The position numbers and the translations under genes were made by a program. The notes under the pieces were generated by a model. It was not told the origin of the DNA and made no database searches. It saw only the letters and a program-made list of their open reading frames with translations. A stretch of DNA of 64,000 nucleotides from Arthrobacter sp. H16F315 (GTDB taxonomy: Bacteria; Actinomycetota; Actinomycetes; Actinomycetales; Micrococcaceae). The stretch is taken from the NCBI RefSeq assembly GCF_024124825.1, contig NZ_JAMXSS010000002.1, positions 124,001 to 188,000 of the forward strand, read 5' to 3'. This document shows positions 35,758-44,449 of this stretch, in pieces (the first letter of the stretch is position 1; each line of letters starts with the position of its first letter).

Positions 35758-36702
35758 ATGTCCGCCATGGCCCCTTCGCCCATGGGCGAATTCTTTGACC
35801 TGAAAGCCACCATCGGAGGCCGTCATCAACACGCTGTGGTCACGGAAATCGCCGCGAGCCTGCGCAGCCTCAGCGTAGACGGAGTGGATCTGATTGAGGA
35901 ATATCCCCCCGGCGCCAGGCCACCATTTTGTGCCGGTTGGGTACTGGTCCCTTGGCCCAACAGGGTGGCGGACGGCCTGTGGAGCTACGAAGGGGTGCCG
36001 CAACAGCTGGAAATCACTGAGCCTGGTGGCAGCAACGCCCTGCACGGGCTGTTGACGGAGTCGCCGTATCGCGTCGCTGCCAGGACACCGGGCGCCATCA
36101 CCCTCGCTGCGCGGATCCGGGCCCAAACCGGTTACCCGTTCGACCTGGAAACGTCCGTCCACTACGAGCTGACGGCAGACGGCATCAGGGTCAGCCACAC
36201 GATCCGAAACGCTGGAGCCCGATCCGCTCCGGTGGGCGTGGGGGCCCACCCCTTTCTTCGCCTGGGCTCCGTTCCGAGCGAGAATCTGAGCCTTTGTATC
36301 GATGCTGACACCCACATTGAGATCGATGACCGGCTCATCCCCACCGGCATCACCACGGAAGTCACCGGCACGCGGCATGATTTTCGCAGCGGTCAGCTCC
36401 TCCGGGATGTCGCTCTTGACGATGCCTGGGCAGATGTCCGATCGTCTGGAAGCGGTGGCTCAACGCATTTCCTGGAAGCACCCGACGGCAGCCAGGTAAG
36501 GCTGCACATGGACGACTCATTCCGTTATCTTCAAGCCTTTACGACCCGACAATTCCCAACAGAGCGCGGCATGGTCACCGCCGTGGCACTGGAGCCAATG
36601 ACCGCACCGGCCAACGCGTTGAACAGCGGCGAGGGGCTGCGCTGGTTGCAGCCCGCGGAAGAATGGCATCTCTCCTGGGGCATTGACCATTGGCGGCCCT
36701 GA
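35758..36702 (+). CDS. Aldose 1-epimerase family protein
   Basis: Galactose-mutarotase-like beta-sandwich protein, 314 residues, interconverting anomers of aldoses. The sugar-binding stretches GWVLVPWPNRVADGLW, NALHGLL (catalytic-type His) and GVGAHPFLRLG (second His) are visible, and the catalytic Glu is probably in TAVALEPMTAPANALN. Translationally close to the ROK gene. It likely feeds the xylose isomerase with the right anomer of xylose made by the alditol oxidase or imported. Confidence 0.9.
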   Translation: MSAMAPSPMGEFFDLKATIGGRHQHAVVTEIAASLRSLSVDGVDLIEEYPPGARPPFCAGWVLVPWPNRVADGLWSYEGVPQQLEITEPGGSNALHGLLTESPYRVAARTPGAITLAARIRAQTGYPFDLETSVHYELTADGIRVSHTIRNAGARSAPVGVGAHPFLRLGSVPSENLSLCIDADTHIEIDDRLIPTGITTEVTGTRHDFRSGQLLRDVALDDAWADVRSSGSGGSTHFLEAPDGSQVRLHMDDSFRYLQAFTTRQFPTERGMVTAVALEPMTAPANALNSGEGLRWLQPAEEWHLSWGIDHWRP

Positions 36703-36724
36703 CGCCGCCACCGTGGCCAGTGAG

Positions 36725-36865
36725 CATGCCCACCTGAGATACCCACCCCCACTGGCACATGCCCGTTCTTAAACACCGACAGTGGGCAGAATGGCATTCT
36801 GCCCACTGTTGGTGATCGCGGAGGGACATGTCCATCGGTCACGGTGATCGAGGAGGGACATGTCC
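36725..36865. repeat. GGACATGTCC repeat cluster, locus 2
   Basis: Second copy of the intergenic array, again between convergent genes. AGCATGCCC (from 36723) and CACATGCCCGTTCTTA (from 36756) open it. A perfect 13-bp-arm hairpin follows at 36781-36807 (AGTGGGCAGAATG / CATTCTGCCCACT, one-base loop). Then GGTGATCG-x-GGAGGGACATGTCC appears twice, at 36811 and 36843, exactly 32 bases apart, placing the palindrome GGACATGTCC at 36824 and 36856. Shared with locus 1: the ACATGCCCGTTCTTA word, a hairpin with an ATGGCA core, and palindromes with a 32-base period. Confidence 0.85.
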
Positions 36866-36905
36866 ACCCGCGGGAGGTATTCCGGGAGGTGCTGCGGCCC
36901 GGGGC

Positions 36906-37976
36906 CTAGTTCTGGTACGCCGGGTAGTCCGTGTAGCCCTTGGCGCCCTCGCCATAGAAGGTGGACTGGTCCGGCTCGTTGACCGGGAGCCCTTCCTGCC
37001 AGCGGCGGACCAGGTCCGGGTTGGCGATGGCGGGGCGTCCGACGACGACGGCGTCAGCGTGGCCGTCAGCGACCAGCGCGGTAGCTTCCTCCCGGGTGGT
37101 GATAACACCGAAGCCCGTGTTCAGCAGGAACGTGCCGCCGAACCGGGTGCGCAGGTCCTGCACCAACTCGCCGGTGGGGTCCTGGTGCAGCACACTGAGG
37201 TAGGCGAGCTTGAGCGGGGCCAATGCATCCACGAGGTGGCCGTACGTTGCCTTGATATCGGCGGCGTCAAGCTCCACCGCGCCCTGCACATTGTGCTCGG
37301 GTGAGATGCGAATGCCAACCCGGTCGGCACCCACGGCGTCCACCACGGCCCGGGTCACTTCAATCACAAAGCGCGCCCGGTTCTCCGGGGAACCGCCGTA
37401 GACGTCGTCGCGCTGGTTGGCGGACGGTGCCAGGAATTCGTGCAGCAGGTAGCCATTGGCCGAGTGCAGTTCCACGCCGTCGAACCCTGCGGCAATGGCC
37501 TTGCGGGACGCGGTCACAAACTCCTCGACGATGCCCGGCAGCTCGGCTGCAGTCAGCGCGTGCGGCACCGGGTATGCCTTCTTGCCGTCATAGGTGCGGG
37601 TCTCGCCGTCGATCGCGATGCTGCTGGGCGCAACCACCTGGTGACCGCCGTTGGTTGCCTCGTGGGTGACCCGGCCGGCATGCATCACCTGGGCGAAGAT
37701 CCTGCCGCCCTCGGCGTGCACTGCCGAGGTAACGTTGGCCCAGCCCTCAAGCTGCTCGTCCGTCACCAGGCCCGGTTGGCCCGGGAATCCCTGGCCGGCG
37801 CGGCTCGGGTAGGTTCCCTCGCTGACGATCAGTCCGAGCGAGGCTCGCTGCCGGTAGTGCTCGACAACCAGCGGCCCGGGGATGCCTTCCTTGCCGGATC
37901 GGACACGTGTCAGCGGAGCCATCACGAGCCGGTTGGGCAGTTCCAGCTCGCCGAGAGTCATCGGGGAAAACAGCAT
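36906..37976 (-). CDS. Old yellow enzyme family ene-reductase
   Basis: FMN-dependent NAD(P)H:flavin oxidoreductase (NemA/OYE group), 356 residues, reducing activated C=C bonds of enones, maleimides or nitro compounds. Visible: NRLVMAPLTRVRSG at the flavin face, LIVSEGTYPSRAGQG, AQVMHAGRVTH, and the substrate-anchoring pair in GVELHSANGYLLHEFLAP, followed by YGGSPENRARF. The C-terminal phosphate site is FGVITTREEATALVADG and VVVGRPAIANPDLV. Upstream on the same strand is the zinc alcohol dehydrogenase, 82 bases away. Confidence 0.94.
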   Translation of the reverse strand: MLFSPMTLGELELPNRLVMAPLTRVRSGKEGIPGPLVVEHYRQRASLGLIVSEGTYPSRAGQGFPGQPGLVTDEQLEGWANVTSAVHAEGGRIFAQVMHAGRVTHEATNGGHQVVAPSSIAIDGETRTYDGKKAYPVPHALTAAELPGIVEEFVTASRKAIAAGFDGVELHSANGYLLHEFLAPSANQRDDVYGGSPENRARFVIEVTRAVVDAVGADRVGIRISPEHNVQGAVELDAADIKATYGHLVDALAPLKLAYLSVLHQDPTGELVQDLRTRFGGTFLLNTGFGVITTREEATALVADGHADAVVVGRPAIANPDLVRRWQEGLPVNEPDQSTFYGEGAKGYTDYPAYQN

Positions 37977-38058
37977 GCGCAGTTCCTTTCACCAGGGATT
38001 GGGTTCATTGGCTGCAACTGCGCGGCGCCTGCAACTATTCCGGGTGGGACCCGGATCA

Positions 38059-39114
38059 CTAAGGGTGGACGATGATCTTGACCGCAGTGTCGTTGTGGTG
38101 GATCAGGGTGTCGAAGCCCTTGTCCACGAGATCATCCAGGGCGATTCGTCCCGTGATGAAGGGTTTCAGGTCAACCTTTCCCTCCTGGACGAGCTTGATC
38201 GCGGCCTCATGATCGCCGCAGTAGGCGATGGTGCCGCGGAGGTCGATTTCCTTCAGGACGACCTTCTGCATATCCACGGTGGCCGGACGTCCCCAGATCG
38301 AGACGTTGACAACGACGCCGGCCGGCTTCACGACGTCGAGCATGGTGTCCAGCACGGCATTCACCCCGGCACATTCAAAGGCTGCGTCCGCCCCCGCACC
38401 GGCCGTCAGTTCCAGCACCCGCGCCTTGACGTCATCCGAGCTCGGGTCCAGCACATGGTCCGCGACTCCCGAGGACATCGCTTTTTCCTTCCGGGCCGCC
38501 GACAGCTCGGTGACGATCGTTGTGACGCCCAGGCCCTTGAGGACCGCTGCGGTCAGCAGGCCAATCGGGCCCGCACCGCCGACGACGGCGACGTCCCCGG
38601 CCTTGACGTCGCCCCTGCCGACGGCGTGATAGGCCACCGCGAGGGGTTCGATGAGGGCGGCTTCGTCCAGCGGGATGTCGCCGACCGGGTGGACCCACCG
38701 GGTGTCGACGACGACCTTCTCACTCAGGCCCCCGCCGCCGCCCGCCAAGCCGATGAAGCCGAGTTTGGTGCACAGGTTGTAGTGGCCGCTGAGGCACGGG
38801 CCGCATTCGTTGCAGACGATATATGGTTCCACCACCACGCTGTCTCCGACGGCGAGCCCGGTCACACCCTCCCCCAGTTCCTCGATGGTGCCGGAAAATT
38901 CGTGCCCCAGGGTGACCGGGGCTTCCTCGTGGGAAATCGGGTGGGGGTGGCCGGGCGGCGGGGTGAAGATCGGCCCTTCCAGGAATTCATGCAGGTCAGT
39001 CCCGCAGATCCCGCACCAGGCGACGGCGATCTTCACCGCTCCGGGGCGCAGCTCCGGCTCCGGAATATCTTCGATCCGGAGAACCTCACGGGCATGGAAT
39101 CGTGCTGCTTTCAT
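38059..39114 (-). CDS. Zinc alcohol dehydrogenase, (R,R)-butanediol dehydrogenase-like
   Basis: Medium-chain NAD-dependent dehydrogenase of 351 residues. The catalytic zinc Cys is in WCGICGTDLHEF, with LGHEFSGTIEELG and the Glu of ALIEPLAVAYHAV. The structural-zinc loop is CNECGPCLSGHYNLC. The cofactor loop is VVGGAGPIGLLTAAVLKGLG. The long insert with PIFTPPPGHPHPISHEEAP is characteristic of the 2,3-butanediol/sorbitol branch. It lies downstream of a flavin monooxygenase that has its own terminator, so it may have a separate promoter in 39115-39137. Substrate: a secondary alcohol or diol. Confidence 0.93.
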   Translation of the reverse strand: MKAARFHAREVLRIEDIPEPELRPGAVKIAVAWCGICGTDLHEFLEGPIFTPPPGHPHPISHEEAPVTLGHEFSGTIEELGEGVTGLAVGDSVVVEPYIVCNECGPCLSGHYNLCTKLGFIGLAGGGGGLSEKVVVDTRWVHPVGDIPLDEAALIEPLAVAYHAVGRGDVKAGDVAVVGGAGPIGLLTAAVLKGLGVTTIVTELSAARKEKAMSSGVADHVLDPSSDDVKARVLELTAGAGADAAFECAGVNAVLDTMLDVVKPAGVVVNVSIWGRPATVDMQKVVLKEIDLRGTIAYCGDHEAAIKLVQEGKVDLKPFITGRIALDDLVDKGFDTLIHHNDTAVKIIVHP

Positions 39115-39137
39115 GGTGGTTTCCTTCGCATTTCGGG

Positions 39138-39169
39138 CCGTGGATGCGCCCGGTCAGGCGCATCCACGG
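39138..39169. terminator. Hairpin between monooxygenase and alcohol dehydrogenase genes
   Basis: Arms CCGTGGATGCGCC (39138-39150) and GGCGCATCCACGG (39157-39169) pair perfectly over 13 bases with a 6-base loop. It is placed after the monooxygenase stop and 24 bases before the alcohol dehydrogenase start. No clear T-run follows on the minus strand, so attenuation or partial termination is possible. Confidence 0.7.
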
Positions 39170-39248
39170 CATGTCGTTGGATTGTCACAGCAGGAGGCCG
39201 TCACCCCAGTGTGGTTCCCGGGGCTGTGAATGTCACGGCGTGTCCGGG

Positions 39249-41039
39249 TCAGCGTGTGTGATGCGTGGGCTGACGCTCGAAGACCGGCGTCGGCAGCCCC
39301 TCCATCCTGGCCTTGAGTTGGAGCGCCAAATAGTTGGAGTAGTGCCGGCTTTGGTGCAGGTTGCCGCCGTGGATCCACAGGTTGTCCACGTTGGTGGGCT
39401 TCCACATATTGCGCAGTTCGCCTTCCCACGGCCCGGGATCCTTGGGTGTCTCCGAACCAAATCCCCAGCACTTGCCGACGGCGTCGGCCACCTCGGGTGA
39501 GACCAGATCGGCCAGCCAGCCGTTCATTGATCCGTAGCCGGTGGCGTAGATGATGGCGTCTGCGTCCAGTTCCGTGCCGTTGGCCATGACGACGGCGTTC
39601 CCGGTGATTTTGCCGACCTCGCCGTTGGCGAGCTTGACCCGGCCGTCGATGATCAGCTGTGAGGCGCCGACGTCGATGTAGTAGCCGGAGCCGCGCCTCA
39701 GGTACTTGAGGAACAGGCCGGAGCCGTCGACACCGAAGTCCAGGTCGAAGCCGGCAGCCTCCAGCTGCGAGTAGAACTCCGCGTCCCGCTCGGCCATCTC
39801 CGCGTAGACCGGGATCTGCGCTTCGGGGAGGATCCGGTAGGGCAACGAGGCAAAGAGCAGATCGGCCTTCTCCGTGGTGACGCCGTTGGCCAGTGCCTTT
39901 TCGGAGTACAAACCGCCAAGGGCGAGGTCCATGAGCGATTCGCTGCGGGCGATGTGCGTGGAGGAACGCTGCACCATAGTGACGTCCGCGCCGTGTTCCC
40001 AGAGGTCGGCGCAGATGTCGTGGGCCGAATTGTTGGAGCCGATGACCACGGCCTTCTTTCCGGTCCAGTCTCCGCCGCCCGGGTGCTTGGAGGAGTGGTA
40101 CTGCTCCCCCAGGAAGGACTCGGCGCCGTCGAACGCGGGGACGCTGGGGTATCCCGAGACGCCCAGGGCGAAGACGAGCTGCTTGGGGCGCAGGGTGACC
40201 GGTTCGCCGTCGCGCACCACCTCCACCACCCATTCCTTCGTGGATTCATCGAAGCGTGCGTTGGTGCATTCGGTCTTGGACCAGTAGTTCAGCTCCATGA
40301 TCCGGGTGTAGTTTTCCAGCCAGTCGCCGATCTTGTCCTTGGCCGCGAAGACCGGCCAGTCGTCCGGGAACTTGATGTAGGGCAGGTGGTCGTACCAGAC
40401 CGGGTCGTGGAGGTGGAGGGACTTGTAGCGGTTCCGCCAGGAGTCACCCGCGCGCTCGTTCTTCTCAATGATGATGGTGGGCACGCCGAGCCTGCGCAGC
40501 CGGGCCCCCAGCCCGATTCCGCCCTGGCCGCCGCCGATAATGACCGTGTAGGGCTGGTCCTGGTAGCCGAGCCGGGCTTCCTGTTCTTCTTTTAGTTCAA
40601 GCCAGGACTTGCGGCCCCTGGTGATCTCGTGGGCGACGCCCTTCTCCCGTTTGGCTCCCTTTTTCTCCTCAAAGCCCTTGAGCTCCTGCATGGTGGTCAG
40701 CAGGGTCCAGCACTTGCCGTTCCGGATCCGCAGGTGGGCGTACCCCCGGGCCTGGGCGGTCTCGAAGTTCACCCACGCCTCGGCGTTCGCAGCGTCGCCG
40801 GTGGCATCCTCGGCGAGGGTCCAGTTCCTGGGCTGCACGTCGTTCAGTGTCGCATCGAGCATCCGCCGAATGTCCTCTTTGCCCTCGAGGGTTTTGAGGT
40901 TCCAGGTGAACGAGACGAAATCGCGCCAGTACGAATCGTCGTCGAATAGTTCCAGCACGGCGTCAATGTTGTGGTTCCGCAGCGCCTCATCGAAGTGCAC
41001 CAGCCACGTCTCAACCACGCTGTTTGGAGTCTCAGGCAT
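39249..41039 (-). CDS. Flavin-containing monooxygenase with N-terminal SnoaL/NTF2-like domain
   Basis: FAD/NADPH monooxygenase of about 596 residues. Residues 1-130 form an NTF2/SnoaL-like domain (FDEALRNHNIDAVLELFDDDSYWRD). The flavin loop IIGGGQGGIGLGARLRRLG begins near residue 160 and IIIEKNERAGDSWRNRY follows. The FMO fingerprint is FLGEQYHSSKHPG, and the NADP loop is VVIGSNNSAHDICADLWEHG. IIYATGY closes the FAD site. The start MPETPNS has AAAGAGGAAAG upstream; a longer frame to 41096 lacks support. Likely reaction: oxygenation of a ketone, amine or keto acid. Divergent from the GAF regulator, its probable controller. Confidence 0.92.
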   Translation of the reverse strand: MPETPNSVVETWLVHFDEALRNHNIDAVLELFDDDSYWRDFVSFTWNLKTLEGKEDIRRMLDATLNDVQPRNWTLAEDATGDAANAEAWVNFETAQARGYAHLRIRNGKCWTLLTTMQELKGFEEKKGAKREKGVAHEITRGRKSWLELKEEQEARLGYQDQPYTVIIGGGQGGIGLGARLRRLGVPTIIIEKNERAGDSWRNRYKSLHLHDPVWYDHLPYIKFPDDWPVFAAKDKIGDWLENYTRIMELNYWSKTECTNARFDESTKEWVVEVVRDGEPVTLRPKQLVFALGVSGYPSVPAFDGAESFLGEQYHSSKHPGGGDWTGKKAVVIGSNNSAHDICADLWEHGADVTMVQRSSTHIARSESLMDLALGGLYSEKALANGVTTEKADLLFASLPYRILPEAQIPVYAEMAERDAEFYSQLEAAGFDLDFGVDGSGLFLKYLRRGSGYYIDVGASQLIIDGRVKLANGEVGKITGNAVVMANGTELDADAIIYATGYGSMNGWLADLVSPEVADAVGKCWGFGSETPKDPGPWEGELRNMWKPTNVDNLWIHGGNLHQSRHYSNYLALQLKARMEGLPTPVFERQPTHHTR

Positions 41040-41130
41040 CTTTCCTCTTTCCCTTGCTGACGGCGGGCCGTTCCCCTTGCATAACGTCCAGACCATGCGG
41101 TGACCCGCATCACAAGTACAGTTCGCGGGG

Positions 41131-41149
41131 GGGTTACAATCGGGTTACA
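41131..41149. promoter_or_regulatory. Direct repeat GGGTTACA in the divergent monooxygenase/GAF gap
   Basis: GGGTTACA occurs at 41131-41138 and 41142-41149, one DNA turn (11 bases) apart, about midway between the two divergent start codons (41039 and 41246). Repeats in helical phase often bind a dimeric regulator. The rest of 41040-41245 shows no gene. Confidence 0.45.
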
Positions 41150-41245
41150 CAGGTCTGCCAAGCTACTGCCCTCCGTCTCCGGCGGCCGGTGGCCTGCCGC
41201 ACCTGGACGGGTGCAACGATTCGATGGCGAGTTGGGAGGGTCAGT

Positions 41246-42541
41246 ATGGGGCTAAGCAACAGCTCGATCCTGAACTCCGCGGACCTCAGGTTTTCTGCGC
41301 CCGAGGAGTACGCCCGGACGCTCCGGGCGGCACACGAGGCAACCATTTCCGGCGCTCCCGACCCGCGCCTGCCGCCGTCGCTGATTAAATCCTGGCAGCG
41401 ATCGCTCGCGCTGGGCATCAACCCGGATCAGCACCGGCCCGTTCACCGGCATGAAGTTTCCGAAGCACGCTCCTTGAGTGCCGGCCACCGGTTGGCGGCG
41501 GTTATGCCGGCGCTGTCCCAACTGCTGGCGGATGAGACCGCGACCGGGCGCCATTTGCTGATCGTCACGGACCATGTGGGCGAAGTCTTGTGGCGGATTG
41601 GCAGCAGGCAGGCCTTGCGGCTCGCGGACTCCTTGGAGTTTGTCGAGGGCGCCGACTGGTCCGAATCGGGAGTGGGCACCAATGCCATCAGCGAGGCGCT
41701 GGTAACGGGGGTTCCGGCGCAACTCTTCTCCGCCGAGCACCTCGTGCGCACGCATCACGACTGGGCCTGCACGGCATCACCGATTCGTGACCCTTTGACC
41801 GGGGACGTCCTCGGAGTCTTGGATGTATCCGGTCCATTCGAATCGGTCACGCCGGACAGTCTTCGTCTGGTGCGGTGCGGAGTGCGGCTGGCCGAGGAGT
41901 TGTTGAAGTCCGCTGCCCCTGCCGCCGGACCGGATCGCGGCGCCGGAAGTACGTTAGCGCTGAAGCTGCGACTGCTGGGGGACGCTCCTTCGGCCGCGCT
42001 CGATGGCGATACTCTCCGCCCGCTGACACTGCGCCGTGCCGAGATCCTGGCGCTGCTGGCATCCCGCACCCAGGGCTGGAGCGCCGACGAGTTGGCCTAC
42101 GAAATTCACGGCGATGCCGGTACCGCGGCAGCCATCCGGACCGAGATGCACCGGATCCGCAGCCTCCTGGGCAATGTGGTGGAAGCAAATCCTTACCGTT
42201 TTGCAGCCGGCGTCACGGTAGATTCCGATGCTGCACGGGTTGCCCGCCATTTGCGGGCCGGCCGGGTTGCTGCTGCGTTTGCGGCCTATCCGGCCAGGTT
42301 CCTCAACCGGTCAGCTAACCTCGCCATCGGATTCCTGCGCGACGAACTCAACGAAGCGGTTGGCGCCTCCGTCCGTGCCAGTGGTGATGCCCGCCTTATG
42401 CTGCAATGGTGCTTGAGCGATATGGGCTCCGTCGATACGGCCGCCGCGGCCGCCGCAGCGAAGCTGATGGGCCCGGATGATCCTCGCGGCCAGCTGGTGA
42501 ACGCCCGGATGGAGCGGATCGACCGGGAACTGCGGGCTTAG
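41246..42541 (+). CDS. GAF-domain transcriptional regulator (AcoR-like sensor part)
   Basis: Regulator of about 431 residues. The N-terminal half resembles the sensor half of AcoR-type activators: PPSLIKSWQRSLALGINPD, then a GAF domain (LLIVTDHVGEVLWRIGSRQA, WSESGVGTNAISEAL, GVLDVSGPFE). There is no sigma-54 AAA+ domain. The C-terminal part instead has a winged-helix-like segment, PLTLRRAEILALLASRTQGWSADELAYEIHG followed by EMHRIRSLLG. GGGAGGG lies just upstream of the ATG, and 74 further upstream codons in frame look non-coding. Such proteins in actinobacteria often sit by alcohol, aldehyde or acetoin genes, as here. Confidence 0.88.
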   Translation: MGLSNSSILNSADLRFSAPEEYARTLRAAHEATISGAPDPRLPPSLIKSWQRSLALGINPDQHRPVHRHEVSEARSLSAGHRLAAVMPALSQLLADETATGRHLLIVTDHVGEVLWRIGSRQALRLADSLEFVEGADWSESGVGTNAISEALVTGVPAQLFSAEHLVRTHHDWACTASPIRDPLTGDVLGVLDVSGPFESVTPDSLRLVRCGVRLAEELLKSAAPAAGPDRGAGSTLALKLRLLGDAPSAALDGDTLRPLTLRRAEILALLASRTQGWSADELAYEIHGDAGTAAAIRTEMHRIRSLLGNVVEANPYRFAAGVTVDSDAARVARHLRAGRVAAAFAAYPARFLNRSANLAIGFLRDELNEAVGASVRASGDARLMLQWCLSDMGSVDTAAAAAAAKLMGPDDPRGQLVNARMERIDRELRA

Positions 42542-42587
42542 GCTGTGCCGGCGCGAAGCTGGCGCAGGCCGAAAGCCTGGCTCACTG

Positions 42588-43538
42588 CTAAGGAGTAGGC
42601 GGCGCGACGCCAGGGCAACCTTGACCCAGCGGGTTACGCAGGCAGTCGTCAGCGTAGTTTCGGGTGATGGAGCGCCAGACGCTGATGGTCTGCGGCAGCG
42701 AACTGAATTGTCCTTGGCTCGGGATAGGCAACGGCGGGCCGCCATTGACGGAATACGTGCCCTGGAAATGTGTCGTCAGCACCACGGAAAAGTCGCCGGT
42801 TTCCGGGTAGACGTGGCTTGTGGCAGTCTTTTCGCCCCAGCGGTCCTGCGGGAGCGGTCCACCGGCCGCGAGCTGTGGGCCCAGCGAGGTCCCGTCGCCG
42901 TAGCCCCAGGTGTATTGGACTGGTTTGGCGACGACGTGCACCTTCTGGCCCAGAATCGTGATGTCGAACTGCTGCTCCGTCGCATTAGCGAAGAAATTGG
43001 TCTCGGCTCCCCGGAGTGTGTGCGGACTCGGTTGGGCCGTGACTGATCCTGGAGCGATTGGCAGTTTTTGGAACTCCGCTTGCATCATGGCGGCGATTCG
43101 ATCCAGCACGTCCGCTGGCCTCGGATCAAAGAGACACGTAGGCCCCGAATGATAGGTCCACGTTGGATTCGGCACGCCGGCCGGGGCCTTCAGCCAAACA
43201 ACGGGAATTCCGCCCTGGCCAGCGGGGCCGCTTTTGCAATCCACAAGGACGGCAAGGCATTCCGTATCAAAGTCGCCGCCGCCAAGATGGCATTGAAGTT
43301 CGTACTTGTACTGGTTGGGATCGGAAAGCGCTGTGCCGGGCTCGAGCGCCACGAACTTCCCCGAGGCCGGATCCAGCCGCCAGCCGCCGACATTGACGCC
43401 CTGGTTGCCAAAACCGGCATCGATGTCATCACCGTCTGCGTAGGCAACGTAAGAGAGAAGACAAAGCCCGAAGGCTATTGCCGCGCCCGCCACAATCCGG
43501 TGGGGCAGCCGTCGACAGAACAGACTCAAGTGATTCAT
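42588..43538 (-). CDS. Secreted protein of unknown function, PKD-like
   Basis: Exported protein of about 316 residues. Signal-like N-terminus MNHLSLFCRRLPHR, a hydrophobic core (IVAGAAIAFGLCLLSYVAYA) and a probable cleavage after A-Y-A. The mature part contains YTWGYGDGTSLGP and ATSHVYPETGDFSVVLTT, the pattern of a PKD-type beta-sandwich domain, plus six or more Cys that may form disulfides (LQCHLGGGDFDTECLAVLVDC). Its ATG overlaps the stop of the lipoprotein gene (ATGA), so the two are co-translated. I know no defined role. Confidence 0.75.
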   Translation of the reverse strand: MNHLSLFCRRLPHRIVAGAAIAFGLCLLSYVAYADGDDIDAGFGNQGVNVGGWRLDPASGKFVALEPGTALSDPNQYKYELQCHLGGGDFDTECLAVLVDCKSGPAGQGGIPVVWLKAPAGVPNPTWTYHSGPTCLFDPRPADVLDRIAAMMQAEFQKLPIAPGSVTAQPSPHTLRGAETNFFANATEQQFDITILGQKVHVVAKPVQYTWGYGDGTSLGPQLAAGGPLPQDRWGEKTATSHVYPETGDFSVVLTTHFQGTYSVNGGPPLPIPSQGQFSSLPQTISVWRSITRNYADDCLRNPLGQGCPGVAPPTP

Positions 43539-44191
43539 CGGATTGGATGTAATCCTACGAGGCGCCACGCACCGCTCTCATACGTCGCGAGCATGACGTT
43601 TCCGGTGTCGGACGGCTGCGTTGATTCACGGATTTCGAACCCTCCCGCGTCAAAATAGGCAATCCTTGCCTGCTGAACCTGCACAATGACCTGGTACTGG
43701 CCATCAGCTTCCTTTGCGAAAGTGGTGCTCAATGATGGAGTTTCAATGTGGCCCCCGACCAGCCATCGATCGCTTGCATAGTTTTTCGCCAGAGAACTCA
43801 CGATATTGGAACAGAACACACAGGTTGGAGACGTGACAGCGTTCAGTCCTGACGAAACTCCCGTTTCGTAGGCGAAATTCAACTGGCTGAACCAGTACCG
43901 CGCGAACGCCTCTAAGCCTTCCTTTGTCTCCGCTTTCGCAGCCTCGGGCAGCACCGGAACGGGTACGTTTTGCGCTCGTCCCGAGGCATCGGCCGGTCGG
44001 TAGCTCGCAGTGGGCGTCGGGGTGGGCGTCGGGGTGGGCGTCGGCGGCGCCGTCGGGCTAGAAGACTCCGACGAGGCAGTTGCGCCGGGCGTTGTTCCCC
44101 CGGCGGTGCAGGCCGTGGCCGGCAAAAGGGACAACGCGAGCACAACAGCGCAGACGCGCTTGCGGACGAAGAATGAGGTGCGAGATGTCAT
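43535..44191 (-). CDS. DUF6318-type lipoprotein
   Basis: Surface lipoprotein of 218 residues. Signal peptide with lipobox LPATAC, then a disordered Ser/Thr/Pro linker with a PT dipeptide run encoded by GGGGTGGGCGTC-like 12-bp repeats, then a globular domain beginning EGLEAFARYWFSQLNFAYETG. The conserved-looking TSPTCVFCSNI carries two Cys. This fits DUF6318, common in Arthrobacter, of unknown function; the fold resembles the ketosteroid-isomerase/NTF2 type, which is my inference. First gene of a two-gene operon with the secreted protein. Confidence 0.8.
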   Translation of the reverse strand: MTSRTSFFVRKRVCAVVLALSLLPATACTAGGTTPGATASSESSSPTAPPTPTPTPTPTPTASYRPADASGRAQNVPVPVLPEAAKAETKEGLEAFARYWFSQLNFAYETGVSSGLNAVTSPTCVFCSNIVSSLAKNYASDRWLVGGHIETPSLSTTFAKEADGQYQVIVQVQQARIAYFDAGGFEIRESTQPSDTGNVMLATYESGAWRLVGLHPIR

Positions 44192-44449
44192 GGTCAGCTG
44201 TTCCCCCGATAGAAATCAAGACGCCTGAAGCCAAACAATGCCTTAAGGGTAACCGACGTCACATTTTGGACGTCCAAGTTATCCACAAGCGTTCGATTGA
44301 GGACAGGGGTGGCCCACACAAGGCGAACGGCAACAGACTACGGAGAGCGTCCGACAGTTTGCCCGGTGCCCGCGGACGGCTGCAAACTCGCGCCGGGTTT
44401 CCCCCTTTAGCCCCTAGCGCTTTTCTACCGGAGTCAGAACAATGAACCC

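Noticed and set aside
43990..44045. GGGGTGGGCGTC repeats as a minisatellite of interest
   Set aside because: They simply encode the Pro/Thr linker of the lipoprotein and show no other structure.
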